The notes under the pieces are model-generated. The model had not been told where the DNA came from, made no database searches, and worked only from the letters and a program-made list of their open reading frames with translations. Below, piece by piece: positions 1 through 7,329 of a stretch of DNA of 7,396 nucleotides. The position numbers were made by a program, and so were the translations under genes. The stretch is taken from assembly GCA_041485125.1 (NCBI GenBank), contig JBGPIT010000258.1:1-7396 (forward strand). The letters are read 5' to 3'. This DNA is from JBGPIT01 sp041485125. GTDB lineage: Bacteria; Desulfobacterota; Binatia; UTPRO1. Position 1 is the first letter of the stretch. Every line of letters begins with the position of its first letter.

Positions 1-1059
1 GGCGCAGCGTATGGCGCGCGCCGGACCGTCGAAGGTCGCGAGCATGCCGTCGCCGGTCTGCTTCACCACCCGGCCGCGAAAGCGCCCCACCTCGGCTGCG
101 GCGCGTGCGTCGAGCGCGTCGAGCAGGTCGCGCCAGCGCCGATCACCGAGCTCGGCCGCGCGGCGGGTCGAGTCGACGATGTCGGTGAACAACACCGTGG
201 CGAGCACGCGATCGACGTCGCCGACGGGCGGGCGCTGTCCGGTGAGGAACTCCTCGATCACGTCGCAGAACGCATCCTGCTTGACGGCGTCCCAGCTGCC
301 GAAGCCGGGCATGTCGACGTAGCGCGCCCCGCGAATGTGCTCGGCGGTGTACCGGGCCTGGGCTTCCGGCCACGGTGTGTGCGGCGAGTGCATCACCAGC
401 GTCGGTACGTCGATGAGCGGCAACACCGAGCGCACGTCGAGCTCCGCTCCGAAGCGAAACTGGCGAGCCATGGAGCGGGGCGTTCCGATACTGCGCTCCA
501 ACGCGCCGAGCGCCTCGATGGCCGCTTCCGCATCGGGCGCGTCGGACGTGATTTGGAACGTCCCCCGGCCCGTTCCCCAGCCTGCGCTGATGGCGGCGAC
601 GAAGTGCTGCATCTCCACCGCGGAGCGTCCCAGCGGGTGGTCGGGTGCGGCTGACATCCGCGCCGCCGTCTCGATCAGGACGAGCGCGGAGGCACGGTCG
701 GGATAGGTGGCCGCGAACAGCATCGCGATCGCGCCACCCTCGACATGACCGAGCAATGCGGCCCGCCGGCAGCCGACCGCGTCCATGACCGCGCGGACAT
801 CGTCCATGCGATCCTCGGCGCTGCCGCTGCCGACCTCGCGATCCGAGATACCCGCGCCGCGCCGGTCGAGAACGATGGTGCGGGCGAAGCGCGGGAACCG
901 GCGCAGATAGCCGCCGTAGATCGGGTAGTCCGCGTTGCGGTCGACGTTCGACGTCAGGCCGGGAACGATGACGACGTCGATCGGACCGTCGCCCCAGACC
1001 TGATAGGCGATCTCGAGCCCGTCGGCGGTCGCGGCGTATCGAACGACAGGGCGTGCCAT
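1..1059 (-). CDS. Alpha/beta-hydrolase-fold protein fused to class III adenylate/guanylate cyclase domain (C-terminus cut by window edge)
   Basis: The frame starts at ATG 1059-1057 and stays open to base 1, giving 353 residues with no stop. Residues about 5-275 are an alpha/beta-hydrolase domain: the N-terminus reads MARPVVRYAATADGLEIAYQ, an oxyanion-loop-like VPG follows, then LDRRGAG and the elbow LLGHVEGGA. Residues from about 285 start a class III cyclase domain, with FTDIVDST (metal Asp293) and KQTGDGMLATF (metal Asp337, 44 residues later). Lys333 lies where ATP-selective cyclases carry the adenine-recognising Lys. The rest of the active site (the second specificity residue and the Asn/Arg pair) is outside the window. 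The hydrolase triad looks lost: Val106 sits at the nucleophile elbow, residues 225-229 (SPHTP) lack the usual acidic residue, and Gly254-Ser255 replace the usual Asp-His. I infer a cytosolic cyclase controlled by a ligand-binding pseudo-hydrolase; no signal peptide or membrane segment is visible. No clear ribosome binding site precedes the ATG. Family assignment is firm; nucleotide product and ligand are unknown. Confidence 0.88.
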   Translation of the reverse strand, partial: MARPVVRYAATADGLEIAYQVWGDGPIDVVIVPGLTSNVDRNADYPIYGGYLRRFPRFARTIVLDRRGAGISDREVGSGSAEDRMDDVRAVMDAVGCRRAALLGHVEGGAIAMLFAATYPDRASALVLIETAARMSAAPDHPLGRSAVEMQHFVAAISAGWGTGRGTFQITSDAPDAEAAIEALGALERSIGTPRSMARQFRFGAELDVRSVLPLIDVPTLVMHSPHTPWPEAQARYTAEHIRGARYVDMPGFGSWDAVKQDAFCDVIEEFLTGQRPPVGDVDRVLATVLFTDIVDSTRRAAELGDRRWRDLLDALDARAAAEVGRFRGRVVKQTGDGMLATFDGPARAIRCA

Positions 1060-1142
1060 GAGCGGAGACTAGTCGATGGCGCGAGCCGCCGGTAGCGTCA
1101 CTGTCATTCTCTCGCCTGCCTCTGCGTCGTAGAGTCGCTCCG
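1060..1142. promoter_or_regulatory. Divergent intergenic region between the cyclase fusion gene and mgtA
   Basis: These 83 bases must carry the 5' signals of both flanking genes unless either is transcribed from further away. I see no convincing -35/-10 pair and no strong Shine-Dalgarno in front of either start codon. There is an 8-bp palindrome GACTAGTC at 1067-1074, just upstream of the cyclase ATG, and a 12-codon ORF on the minus strand (1069-1107). The region looks too short for a long Mg2+-sensing leader of the enteric mgtA kind. Its role as a shared promoter region is inferred from gene orientation alone. Confidence 0.4.
1069..1107 (-). other. Possible 12-codon upstream ORF in frame with the cyclase fusion gene
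   Basis: On the minus strand ATG at 1107-1105 opens MTVTLPAARAID and ends at TAG 1071-1069. It is preceded by a purine-rich GGCGAGAGA that could act as a weak ribosome binding site. It lies in the same frame as the main ATG at 1059, with only three codons (TCT CCG CTC) between the stop and that ATG. It could be a translated leader, a former N-terminus cut off by a nonsense change, or chance. The main ATG has a poorer upstream context than this one, which is the reason to note it. Confidence 0.25.
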
Positions 1143-3752
1143 ATGCTGCCGCGGAACCTGCACCGCACCCTGAAGGCTACCTCCCACTCGATCCGGGTCT
1201 CACCGGTTCTCGCAGCGATCGCCGTGGCCACGCCCGCCGATGCCTTGCAGCGGCTTGGAAGCTCGGCGGCAGGACTGTCGGAAGACGAAGTCGAGCGGCG
1301 ACTCCTCCAGTATGGTCCGAACGTCGTCGCCAAGGACGAACGCCACACGCGCCTGCGCCTGTTCGTTCGATCCTGCCTCAATCCCCTGGTGCTCCTCCTG
1401 GCGCTGCTCGCGACCGTCTCCTTCCTGACCGGCGACGCTCGGGCTGCCGCCGTCATGATCGTGATGATCGTGCTCGGCGTCGGCCTGCGCTTCTTTCAGG
1501 AGGCACGAGCGAATGCGGCGGCCGAGAAGCTCCGCGCGATGATCCGGGTGACGGCGACGGTGCTGCGCAATGGGAACCCCATCGAGGAGCCGCTCGCGCG
1601 AGTCGTCCCCGGTGACATCGTGCACCTGTGCGCCGGGGACATGATCCCGGCCGACGTCCGTATTCTCACGTGTCGCGACCTTTTCATCACGCAGGCAAGC
1701 CTGACCGGCGAGTCGCTGCCGGTGGAAAAGTTCGAGACGGCCGGCGAGATCGGCGACCAGAACGCGCTCGAGTTTCGGAACCTCTGCTTCCTCGGCACCG
1801 CGGTCGAGAGCGGGACGGCCACCGCGGTCGTGGCCGAGACCGGGCGACGAACCTACCTCGGGACCATCGCAAGCACGCTCACCGGCGAGCCGGTCGAGAC
1901 CAGCTTCGATCGAGGGGTGCGCCACTTCACCTGGCTCATGATCACGTTCATCGCGGTCATGGTGCCCCTCGTGTTCGTCATCAATGGCCTCACGAAGCAC
2001 GACTGGAAGGAGGCGTTCTTCTTCGCCATCGCCGTCGCCGTCGGTCTGACGCCGGAGATGCTGCCGATGATCGTCAGCGTGTGCCTCTCGCGCGGCGCTC
2101 TATTGATGTCCGGCAAAAAGGTCATCGTGAAGCGTCTCGACGCCATCCAAAATCTCGGTGCCATGGATGTCCTCTGCACCGATAAAACAGGGACGCTGAC
2201 GCAGGACCGGGTGATTCTGGAGCGCCATTGCAATGTGGGGGGCGGCGACGACGCCGGGGTGCTGGTCCTCGCCTATCTCAACAGTCACTTTCAGACGGGT
2301 CTGAAGAACGTGCTCGACCGGGCCGTCCTCGAGCATCAGCACCTGCACAGCGAGGTGAAGATCCCCGACTGGCACAAGGTCGATGAGCTGCCCTTCGACT
2401 TCACCAGGCGACTCATGTCCGTGGTCGTCGAGACACCGGAGCGGAAACACCGGCTCATCTGCAAAGGCGCCCCCGAGGCGGTCTTCACGCGCTGCACGCA
2501 ATTCGAGCTCGACGGCGAGGTCCAGCCGATCGAAGCGTTGCTCGAGGAGGACCTACGTGAGGAGCACCAGGCGCTCGCCCGCCAAGGGTTTCGCGTGCTC
2601 GCACTCGCCTACCGTGATTTCGAGCCGCGGCAGGTCTATTCGAAAGACGACGAGTCGGATTTGATCCTTGCGGGCTACGTGGCCTTCCTCGACCCGCCGA
2701 AAGAGACCGCGCTTGCCGCGGTGAAAGCGCTGGCGGCACGCGGGGTCGCGGTGAAGATCCTCACGGGCGACAACGACCTGGTCAGCCGGAAGATTTGCCA
2801 GGTCGTCGGCATTCCCACCGATCGCGTGCTGCTCGGGAGCGACGTCGAAAAGATGTCCGACGCGGAGCTGGGCGAGGCGGCCGAGCAGACCACGCTCTTT
2901 GCGCGGATGACGCCCGGGCACAAGCAGCGAGTCATTCAGGTCCTCCAAGCGCGCAAGCACGTGGTCGGGTTCCTCGGGGACGGCATCAACGATTCGCCTG
3001 CATTGCGCGCCGCGGACGTCGGGATCTCCGTCGATACCGCGGTCGACATCGCGAAGGAGGCCGCCGACATCATCCTCCTCGAGAAGAATCTCTTGGTCGT
3101 CGAAGACGGCGTGATGGAGGGCCGGAAGGTCTTCTGCAACATCCTCAAATACGTACGGATGGGCGCGAGCTCGAACTTCGGGAACATGTTCAGCGTCCTC
3201 GGCGCGAGCGCCATCTTGCCCTTCGTGCCGATGGCGCCCCTCCAAATCATCACCAACAATTTGCTGTATGACTTCTCGCAAGTTCCCATTCCCACGGACG
3301 ACGTCGATCCCGAGCAGATTGCCGTGCCGCGTCCGTGGTCCATGGGCGAGCTGACGCGGTTCATCCTCTTCATCGGGCCCTGCAGCTCGGTTTTCGATTA
3401 CACGACCTACTTCACGATGCTCTACGTGTTCAATTGTTGGGACCCGAGTCGGGCGTCGCTCTTTCAAACCGGCTGGTTCGTGGAGTCGCTGTTGACGCAA
3501 ACGCTGGTCATCCACGTCATCCGCACGAACCGCATTCCTTTTCTCCAGAGCAGAGCCAGCGTGCCACTCATCGCCACGACGGTCGGCATCATGCTCGTCG
3601 GGCTATGGCTCCCCGCCTCGTCGCTCGGTCCCACGTTGGGCTTCACGCGCCTTCCGCATCTGTATTGGCCCATCCTCGCGCTGACGCTCTTCGCTTATGT
3701 GGTTCTCACGCAAATCGTAAAAAGCTGGCTGCATCGCCGCCGGTGGATTTGA
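1143..3752 (+). CDS. mgtA: Magnesium-importing P-type ATPase (P3B type, MgtA/MgtB family)
   Basis: This 869-residue inner-membrane pump is expected to import Mg2+ using ATP. All P-type ATPase landmarks are present: actuator loop TGES (188-191), phosphorylation site DKTGT with Asp347, nucleotide-binding KGAPE (441-445), DPP (517-519), TGDN (541-544) and hinge GDGIND (612-617). MgtA-type features fix the subfamily: TPEMLPMIV in M4 (303-311), SSNFGNMFSVLGA leading into M5 (677-689), NNLLYDFSQ in M6 (705-713), and a C-terminal half resembling enteric MgtA (IGPCSSVFDYTT, FQTGWFVESLLTQTLV, FLQSRAS). About ten hydrophobic segments are visible: two near 78-118, two near 264-314 and six after 673. Length is close to the roughly 900 residues of enteric MgtA. 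ATG 1143 is the first start codon after an in-frame stop at 1059-1061; GTG 1224 is possible but has no better ribosome site. It diverges from the cyclase gene and converges on xfp, so it is probably a single-gene transcript. No key residue is missing. Confidence 0.95.
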   Translation: MLPRNLHRTLKATSHSIRVSPVLAAIAVATPADALQRLGSSAAGLSEDEVERRLLQYGPNVVAKDERHTRLRLFVRSCLNPLVLLLALLATVSFLTGDARAAAVMIVMIVLGVGLRFFQEARANAAAEKLRAMIRVTATVLRNGNPIEEPLARVVPGDIVHLCAGDMIPADVRILTCRDLFITQASLTGESLPVEKFETAGEIGDQNALEFRNLCFLGTAVESGTATAVVAETGRRTYLGTIASTLTGEPVETSFDRGVRHFTWLMITFIAVMVPLVFVINGLTKHDWKEAFFFAIAVAVGLTPEMLPMIVSVCLSRGALLMSGKKVIVKRLDAIQNLGAMDVLCTDKTGTLTQDRVILERHCNVGGGDDAGVLVLAYLNSHFQTGLKNVLDRAVLEHQHLHSEVKIPDWHKVDELPFDFTRRLMSVVVETPERKHRLICKGAPEAVFTRCTQFELDGEVQPIEALLEEDLREEHQALARQGFRVLALAYRDFEPRQVYSKDDESDLILAGYVAFLDPPKETALAAVKALAARGVAVKILTGDNDLVSRKICQVVGIPTDRVLLGSDVEKMSDAELGEAAEQTTLFARMTPGHKQRVIQVLQARKHVVGFLGDGINDSPALRAADVGISVDTAVDIAKEAADIILLEKNLLVVEDGVMEGRKVFCNILKYVRMGASSNFGNMFSVLGASAILPFVPMAPLQIITNNLLYDFSQVPIPTDDVDPEQIAVPRPWSMGELTRFILFIGPCSSVFDYTTYFTMLYVFNCWDPSRASLFQTGWFVESLLTQTLVIHVIRTNRIPFLQSRASVPLIATTVGIMLVGLWLPASSLGPTLGFTRLPHLYWPILALTLFAYVVLTQIVKSWLHRRRWI

Positions 3753-3771
3753 TGTCAGCGTCGGCCGGCGG
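3737..3771. terminator. Weak inverted repeat at the mgtA/xfp convergence, possible bidirectional terminator
   Basis: CCGCCGG (3737-3743), inside the last codons of mgtA, is matched by its reverse complement CCGGCGG (3765-3771) in the 23-bp gap before the xfp stop. The loop is 21 bases, with a possible G-U pair at either end of the stem. There is no T-tract on either side, so this is not a canonical intrinsic terminator, and short GC inverted repeats are common by chance in DNA this GC-rich. Its position between two convergent stop codons is the only other support. Confidence 0.2.
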
Positions 3772-3775
3772 TCGT

Positions 3776-6136
3776 CTACCCGCGCCAGCGCCAGTCCTTC
3801 ACCTCGGGCATGTCGTCGCCGTGCTCACGGATGTAGAGGCGATGCTCGACCCGCTTGTCGGCCATGCGCTGCTTCACGTGCGCGAAGCGCGACCCGAGCT
3901 TCGGGACGCGGTCGATCACGTCCTGGACCAGGTGGAAGCGATCGAGATCGTTCCGCACGACCATGTCGAACGGGGTCGTCGTGGTGCCCTCCTCTTTGTA
4001 GCCGCGCACGTGGATGTTGTCGTGATTCGTGCGCCGATAGGTCAGTCGGTGAATGAGCCACGGGTATCCGTGGTACGCGAAGATCACCGGTCGATCGGTC
4101 GTGAAGAGGCAATCGAAGTCCGGATCCGCGAGGCCGTGCGGGTGCTCGCTGCTCGGCTGCAGCTTCATCAAGTCGACGACGTTGACGACCCGCACTTTGA
4201 GGTCGGGCAGATGCTCCCTGATGAGATCCACGGCCGCGAGGGTCTCGAGCGTCGGGACGTCGCCGGCGCACGCCATCACGACGTCGGGATCGGCGTTCCC
4301 GTCGTTGCTCGCCCACTCCCAGATGCCGATGCCGGCCGTGCAGTGCTCGAGCGCCTGGTCCATCGTCAGCCACTGCGGCGACGGCTGCTTGCCGGCGACG
4401 ATGACGTTCACGTAGTTGACGCTTCGCAAGCAGTGGTCGGTGACCGAGAGCAGCGTGTTGGCGTCCGGCGGCAAATAGACGCGGATGACGTCGGCCTTCT
4501 TGTTGACGACGTGATCGATGAAGCCGGGATCTTGATGGCTGAAGCCGTTGTGGTCCTGCCGCCAGACGTGTGACGTGAGGAGGTAGTTGAGGGAGGCGAT
4601 CGGGCGGCGCCAGGGGATCTCGCGTGTCGTCTTCAGCCACTTCGCATGCTGGTTGAACATCGAGTCGACGATGTGGACGAACGCCTCGTAGCAGGAAAGG
4701 AATCCATGCCGGCCGGTGAGCAGGTACCCCTCGAGCCAGCCCTGACACTGGTGCTCGCTCAGCATCTCCATCACGCGCCCGTCCGGCGCGAGGTGATCGT
4801 CGGTTGGGAGCATGTCGGCGACCCAGGTGCGATTCGTCACCTCGAAGACCGGGTTCCATCGGTTCGAGGCGGTTTCGTCCGGGCTGAAGATGCGGAAGTT
4901 GCGGTGCTCGCGATTGAGCTCGAGCACGTCGCGCAGGAGCGTTCCTTGAACGCGCGTCGCCTCGGCGTCGACGGCGCCGGGCGCCGGCACGTCGACGGCG
5001 TACTCGCGGAAGCTCGGCATCCTCAGGTCCGCGCGGAGTAAGCCGCCGTTGGCGTGGCGGTTGGCGCTCATGCGCCTCTCGCCTTTGGGCGGCAGCTCCG
5101 CGAGCTCGGTGATCAGCCGACCGTGCGCGTCGAAGAGCTCCTCGGGTCGGTAGCTCTTCATCCATTCTGCGAGCATTGCGAGGTGGCTCGGATGTTGCGC
5201 GAGCCCGGCGAGGGGAACTTGGTGCGCGCGGAAGGTACCTTCGACCGGTAGGCCGTCGACGACTTTCGGTCCGGTCCACCCCTTCGGCGATCGCAGCACG
5301 ATCATCGGCCAGCGCGGCCGCGTCGTGACGCCGCGGGTCCGGGCCGCAGTCTGGATCTCGCGAATCTCGCCGACGACTTCGTCGAGCACCGCCGCCATCT
5401 TCTGGTGCATTTCGGCGGGCTCGTCGCCCTCCACGTAGCGCGGCGCATAGCCGTAGCCGCGCAAGAGTTGGTCGAGCTCCTCGTGCGGGATTCTCGCGAG
5501 CACCGTCGGGCCGGCGATCTTGTAGCCGTTCAGGTGCAAGATCGGCAGCACGGCGCCGTCGTGCATCGGGTTGAGAAACTTGTTCGAGTGCCAGCTCGTC
5601 GCGAGCGGGCCCGTCTCCGCCTCGCCGTCACCGACGACGCAGCACACCAGCAGATTCGGGTTGTCGAACGCGGCGCCGAATGCGTGCGAGAGCGAGTAGC
5701 CGAGCTCGCCGCCCTCGTGGATGCTGCCCGGTGTCTCCGGGGCGACGTGACTCGGGATGCCGCCGGGAAAGGAGAACTGCCGGAACAGCAGCCGCATTCC
5801 CTCCGCGTCCTGCGACACGTCCGCGTATACCTCGCTGTACGTTCCTTCGAGGTAGGCGTTCGCCACGATGCCCGGCCCGCCGTGCCCCGGACCGATGACG
5901 TACATCGCGTCCAGGTCGTATTCGTTGATGACGCGGTTCAGGTGCACGTAGATGAAGTTGAGCCCCGGCGTCGTCCCCCAGTGACCGAGCAGGCGCGGCT
6001 TCACGTGGGCGATGCGCAACGGCTCGCGCAGCAGCGGATTGTCGAGGAGATAGATCTGCCCGACGGAGAGATAGTTTGCGGCGCGCCAGTAGGCGTCGAT
6101 CCTGCGCAGGAGATCCGCGGAGAGCGGTCCGTTCAT
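3776..6136 (-). CDS. xfp: Xylulose-5-phosphate/fructose-6-phosphate phosphoketolase
   Basis: This thiamine-diphosphate enzyme cleaves xylulose-5-P (and usually fructose-6-P) with inorganic phosphate to give acetyl-phosphate plus glyceraldehyde-3-P (or erythrose-4-P). The 786 residues match the family's roughly 790-825. The N-terminal domain carries GHWGTTPGLNFIYVHLNR (51-68), GPGHGGPG (82-89), PGSIHEGGELGYSLSHAFGA (136-155) and the diphosphate/Mg2+-binding GDGEAETGP (169-177). The middle domain has GYLLTGRHGFLSCYEAF (470-486) and WRQDHNGFSHQDPGF (525-539), and the C-terminal domain has FAYHGYPWLIHRLTYRR (686-702). The His residues in GHWG, GPGHGG and SIHEGG correspond to conserved active-site positions. 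ATG 6136 overlaps the ackA stop in ATGA, and AAAGGA lies seven bases upstream, so the start is well supported and translation is probably coupled to ackA. Dual substrate use cannot be told from sequence. The 23-bp gap to mgtA leaves no room for another gene. It looks complete and functional. Confidence 0.97.
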   Translation of the reverse strand: MNGPLSADLLRRIDAYWRAANYLSVGQIYLLDNPLLREPLRIAHVKPRLLGHWGTTPGLNFIYVHLNRVINEYDLDAMYVIGPGHGGPGIVANAYLEGTYSEVYADVSQDAEGMRLLFRQFSFPGGIPSHVAPETPGSIHEGGELGYSLSHAFGAAFDNPNLLVCCVVGDGEAETGPLATSWHSNKFLNPMHDGAVLPILHLNGYKIAGPTVLARIPHEELDQLLRGYGYAPRYVEGDEPAEMHQKMAAVLDEVVGEIREIQTAARTRGVTTRPRWPMIVLRSPKGWTGPKVVDGLPVEGTFRAHQVPLAGLAQHPSHLAMLAEWMKSYRPEELFDAHGRLITELAELPPKGERRMSANRHANGGLLRADLRMPSFREYAVDVPAPGAVDAEATRVQGTLLRDVLELNREHRNFRIFSPDETASNRWNPVFEVTNRTWVADMLPTDDHLAPDGRVMEMLSEHQCQGWLEGYLLTGRHGFLSCYEAFVHIVDSMFNQHAKWLKTTREIPWRRPIASLNYLLTSHVWRQDHNGFSHQDPGFIDHVVNKKADVIRVYLPPDANTLLSVTDHCLRSVNYVNVIVAGKQPSPQWLTMDQALEHCTAGIGIWEWASNDGNADPDVVMACAGDVPTLETLAAVDLIREHLPDLKVRVVNVVDLMKLQPSSEHPHGLADPDFDCLFTTDRPVIFAYHGYPWLIHRLTYRRTNHDNIHVRGYKEEGTTTTPFDMVVRNDLDRFHLVQDVIDRVPKLGSRFAHVKQRMADKRVEHRLYIREHGDDMPEVKDWRWRG

Positions 6137-7329
6137 GGCTGCATCCTTTGCGCGTCCAGCACGTCGAGCGTTTCGCGTGCGATCATCGACTCCTCGTCGG
6201 TGCGGATGACCCGGACCGCGCAGGTGCTCGCGTCGGTCGAGATCAGTGGCGCGTCGACGTCGTTGCGCGCGTCGTCGACCTGCACGCCGAGATGCTCCAG
6301 GCCTTGGGCGATGCGCGCACGCACCGGCGGGGCATTCTCACCGATGCCGCCCGAGAAGACGAGCGTATCGATTCCGCCGAGAGTCGCGGCGAGTGCGCCG
6401 ACTGCTTTTCGCGCTTGATGGCAGAAGAGCGCGACGGCGTCGGCCGCGCGCGGATCGTTCGGCTCTCGCGCGAGCAGATCGCGCATGTCCGGGCTCGATT
6501 CCGAGACGCCGAGAAGCCCGGAGCCCCGGTTGATCAGCTCGTCGAGCGCATCGACGGTCATCCGCTCGGTGCGCAAGAGGTAGAGCAGCACGCCCGGATC
6601 CACGTCACCCGATCGGGTCGCCATCATGATGCCGGAGGTCGGCGTGAATCCCATCGTGGTGTCCATGGAGCGGCGATCGAGGAGCCCCGCCAGGCTCGCC
6701 CCCGACCCGAGGTGGGCGAGAATGACCCGGCCGCGCGCCGCTTCCGCGCCGGCAACGCGTTCCAGCTCCTCGATCAGATACGCGTATGACAGACCGTGAA
6801 ATCCGTAGCGCCGGACGCCGGCGGCCTCGTACCTGCGAGGGATCGCGAGCAGGCGGGCCACCCGCGGCATCGTCCGGTGGAACGCCGTGTCGAAGCACGC
6901 CACCTGCGCGACTCCTGACGCGCGGGAGCTCATCGCTTCGACGATCGCCAGCTCCGCCGGCAGGTGGTCCGGATCGAGGGCGCTCAACCGCCGAAGCTCG
7001 GCGACAACCTCGGGTGTCATGAGTCGGGCGCGGTCGTAGAGCGGTCCGCCGTGTACGATACGGTGCCCGACAGCCGCGACGCGGGCGAGCCCGCCGTACG
7101 GCTCGAGCTGCGGGAGCATCGCGTCGAGCGCGCTCGAATGATCAGCAACGTCGAGCACATGCACGGCGGGAGGTTGCGATCCCGTCGCGATCGCCAGCGT
7201 GGCCCCTGGAAGACCGATGCGGGTCACCGCGCCGGACAGCAGTCGCCGCACTGGGCGTGCGGCCGTGAACACGGCGAGCTTCAAGCTCGAAGAGCCCGCG
7301 TTGACCGTGAGAATACATCGCTCGGTCAC
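6133..7329 (-). CDS. ackA: Acetate kinase
   Basis: AckA converts acetyl-phosphate and ADP into acetate and ATP in the cytosol. Here it is the natural partner of the phosphoketolase encoded just downstream. Family signatures run in order, numbered from GTG 7329: VNAGSSSLKL with Asn10, VGHRIVHGG with Arg90, CFDTAFHRTMP with Asp147, RRYGFHGLSYAYL with His178, AHLGSGASL, MGFTPTSGIMMATRSGDVDP with Arg239, GGIGENAP (327-334) and a C-terminal TDEESMIA with the conserved acidic pair. I chose GTG 7329 because it gives 398 residues and puts the first conserved Asn at position 10, as in E. coli AckA; GGGAG lies only three bases upstream, a tight spacing. An in-frame GTG at 7359 would add ten residues that the family lacks and has no ribosome site. 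The stop overlaps the xfp start by four bases. All catalytic positions I can recognise are intact. Propionate or butyrate kinase activity cannot be excluded, but phosphoketolase linkage favours acetate. Confidence 0.95.
   Translation of the reverse strand: MTERCILTVNAGSSSLKLAVFTAARPVRRLLSGAVTRIGLPGATLAIATGSQPPAVHVLDVADHSSALDAMLPQLEPYGGLARVAAVGHRIVHGGPLYDRARLMTPEVVAELRRLSALDPDHLPAELAIVEAMSSRASGVAQVACFDTAFHRTMPRVARLLAIPRRYEAAGVRRYGFHGLSYAYLIEELERVAGAEAARGRVILAHLGSGASLAGLLDRRSMDTTMGFTPTSGIMMATRSGDVDPGVLLYLLRTERMTVDALDELINRGSGLLGVSESSPDMRDLLAREPNDPRAADAVALFCHQARKAVGALAATLGGIDTLVFSGGIGENAPPVRARIAQGLEHLGVQVDDARNDVDAPLISTDASTCAVRVIRTDEESMIARETLDVLDAQRMQP
6144..6149 (-). promoter_or_regulatory. Ribosome binding site of xfp inside the ackA 3' end
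   Basis: On the minus strand AAAGGA sits seven bases ahead of the xfp ATG (6136-6134), within the last codons of ackA. Spacing and sequence are good for a Shine-Dalgarno element and support both the xfp start and translational coupling with ackA. Confidence 0.6.

Noticed and set aside
1060..1142. Mg2+ riboswitch or proline-rich leader controlling mgtA
   Set aside because: Only 83 bp are available, the only proline in the mini-ORF there is a single residue, that ORF is on the opposite strand, and I see no conserved riboswitch architecture.
143..1456. 437-codon minus-strand open frame spanning the cyclase gene, the intergenic region and the start of mgtA
   Set aside because: It is Arg-rich low-information sequence in a different frame from the true gene. 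The frame starting at 1059 carries clear hydrolase and cyclase motifs, and the longer frame would cross a divergent gene boundary.
2553..3515. 320-codon minus-strand open frame opposite mgtA
   Set aside because: It is the complement of conserved P-type ATPase motifs (TGDN, GDGIND), and its acidic/Arg-rich content is explained by the sense codons.
3335..4573. 412-codon plus-strand open frame from the end of mgtA into the region opposite xfp
   Set aside because: It overlaps two strongly supported genes, has His/Arg/Asp-rich composition typical of frames opposite high-GC genes, and shows no domain motif.
3825..5279. 484-codon minus-strand open frame overlapping xfp in another frame
   Set aside because: It is extremely Arg-rich with no motif, while the xfp frame is continuous and conserved across the same interval.
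5405..6418. 337-codon plus-strand open frame opposite the 5' part of xfp and the end of ackA
   Set aside because: It is antisense to conserved thiamine-diphosphate and kinase motifs and has shadow-type composition with no recognisable domain.
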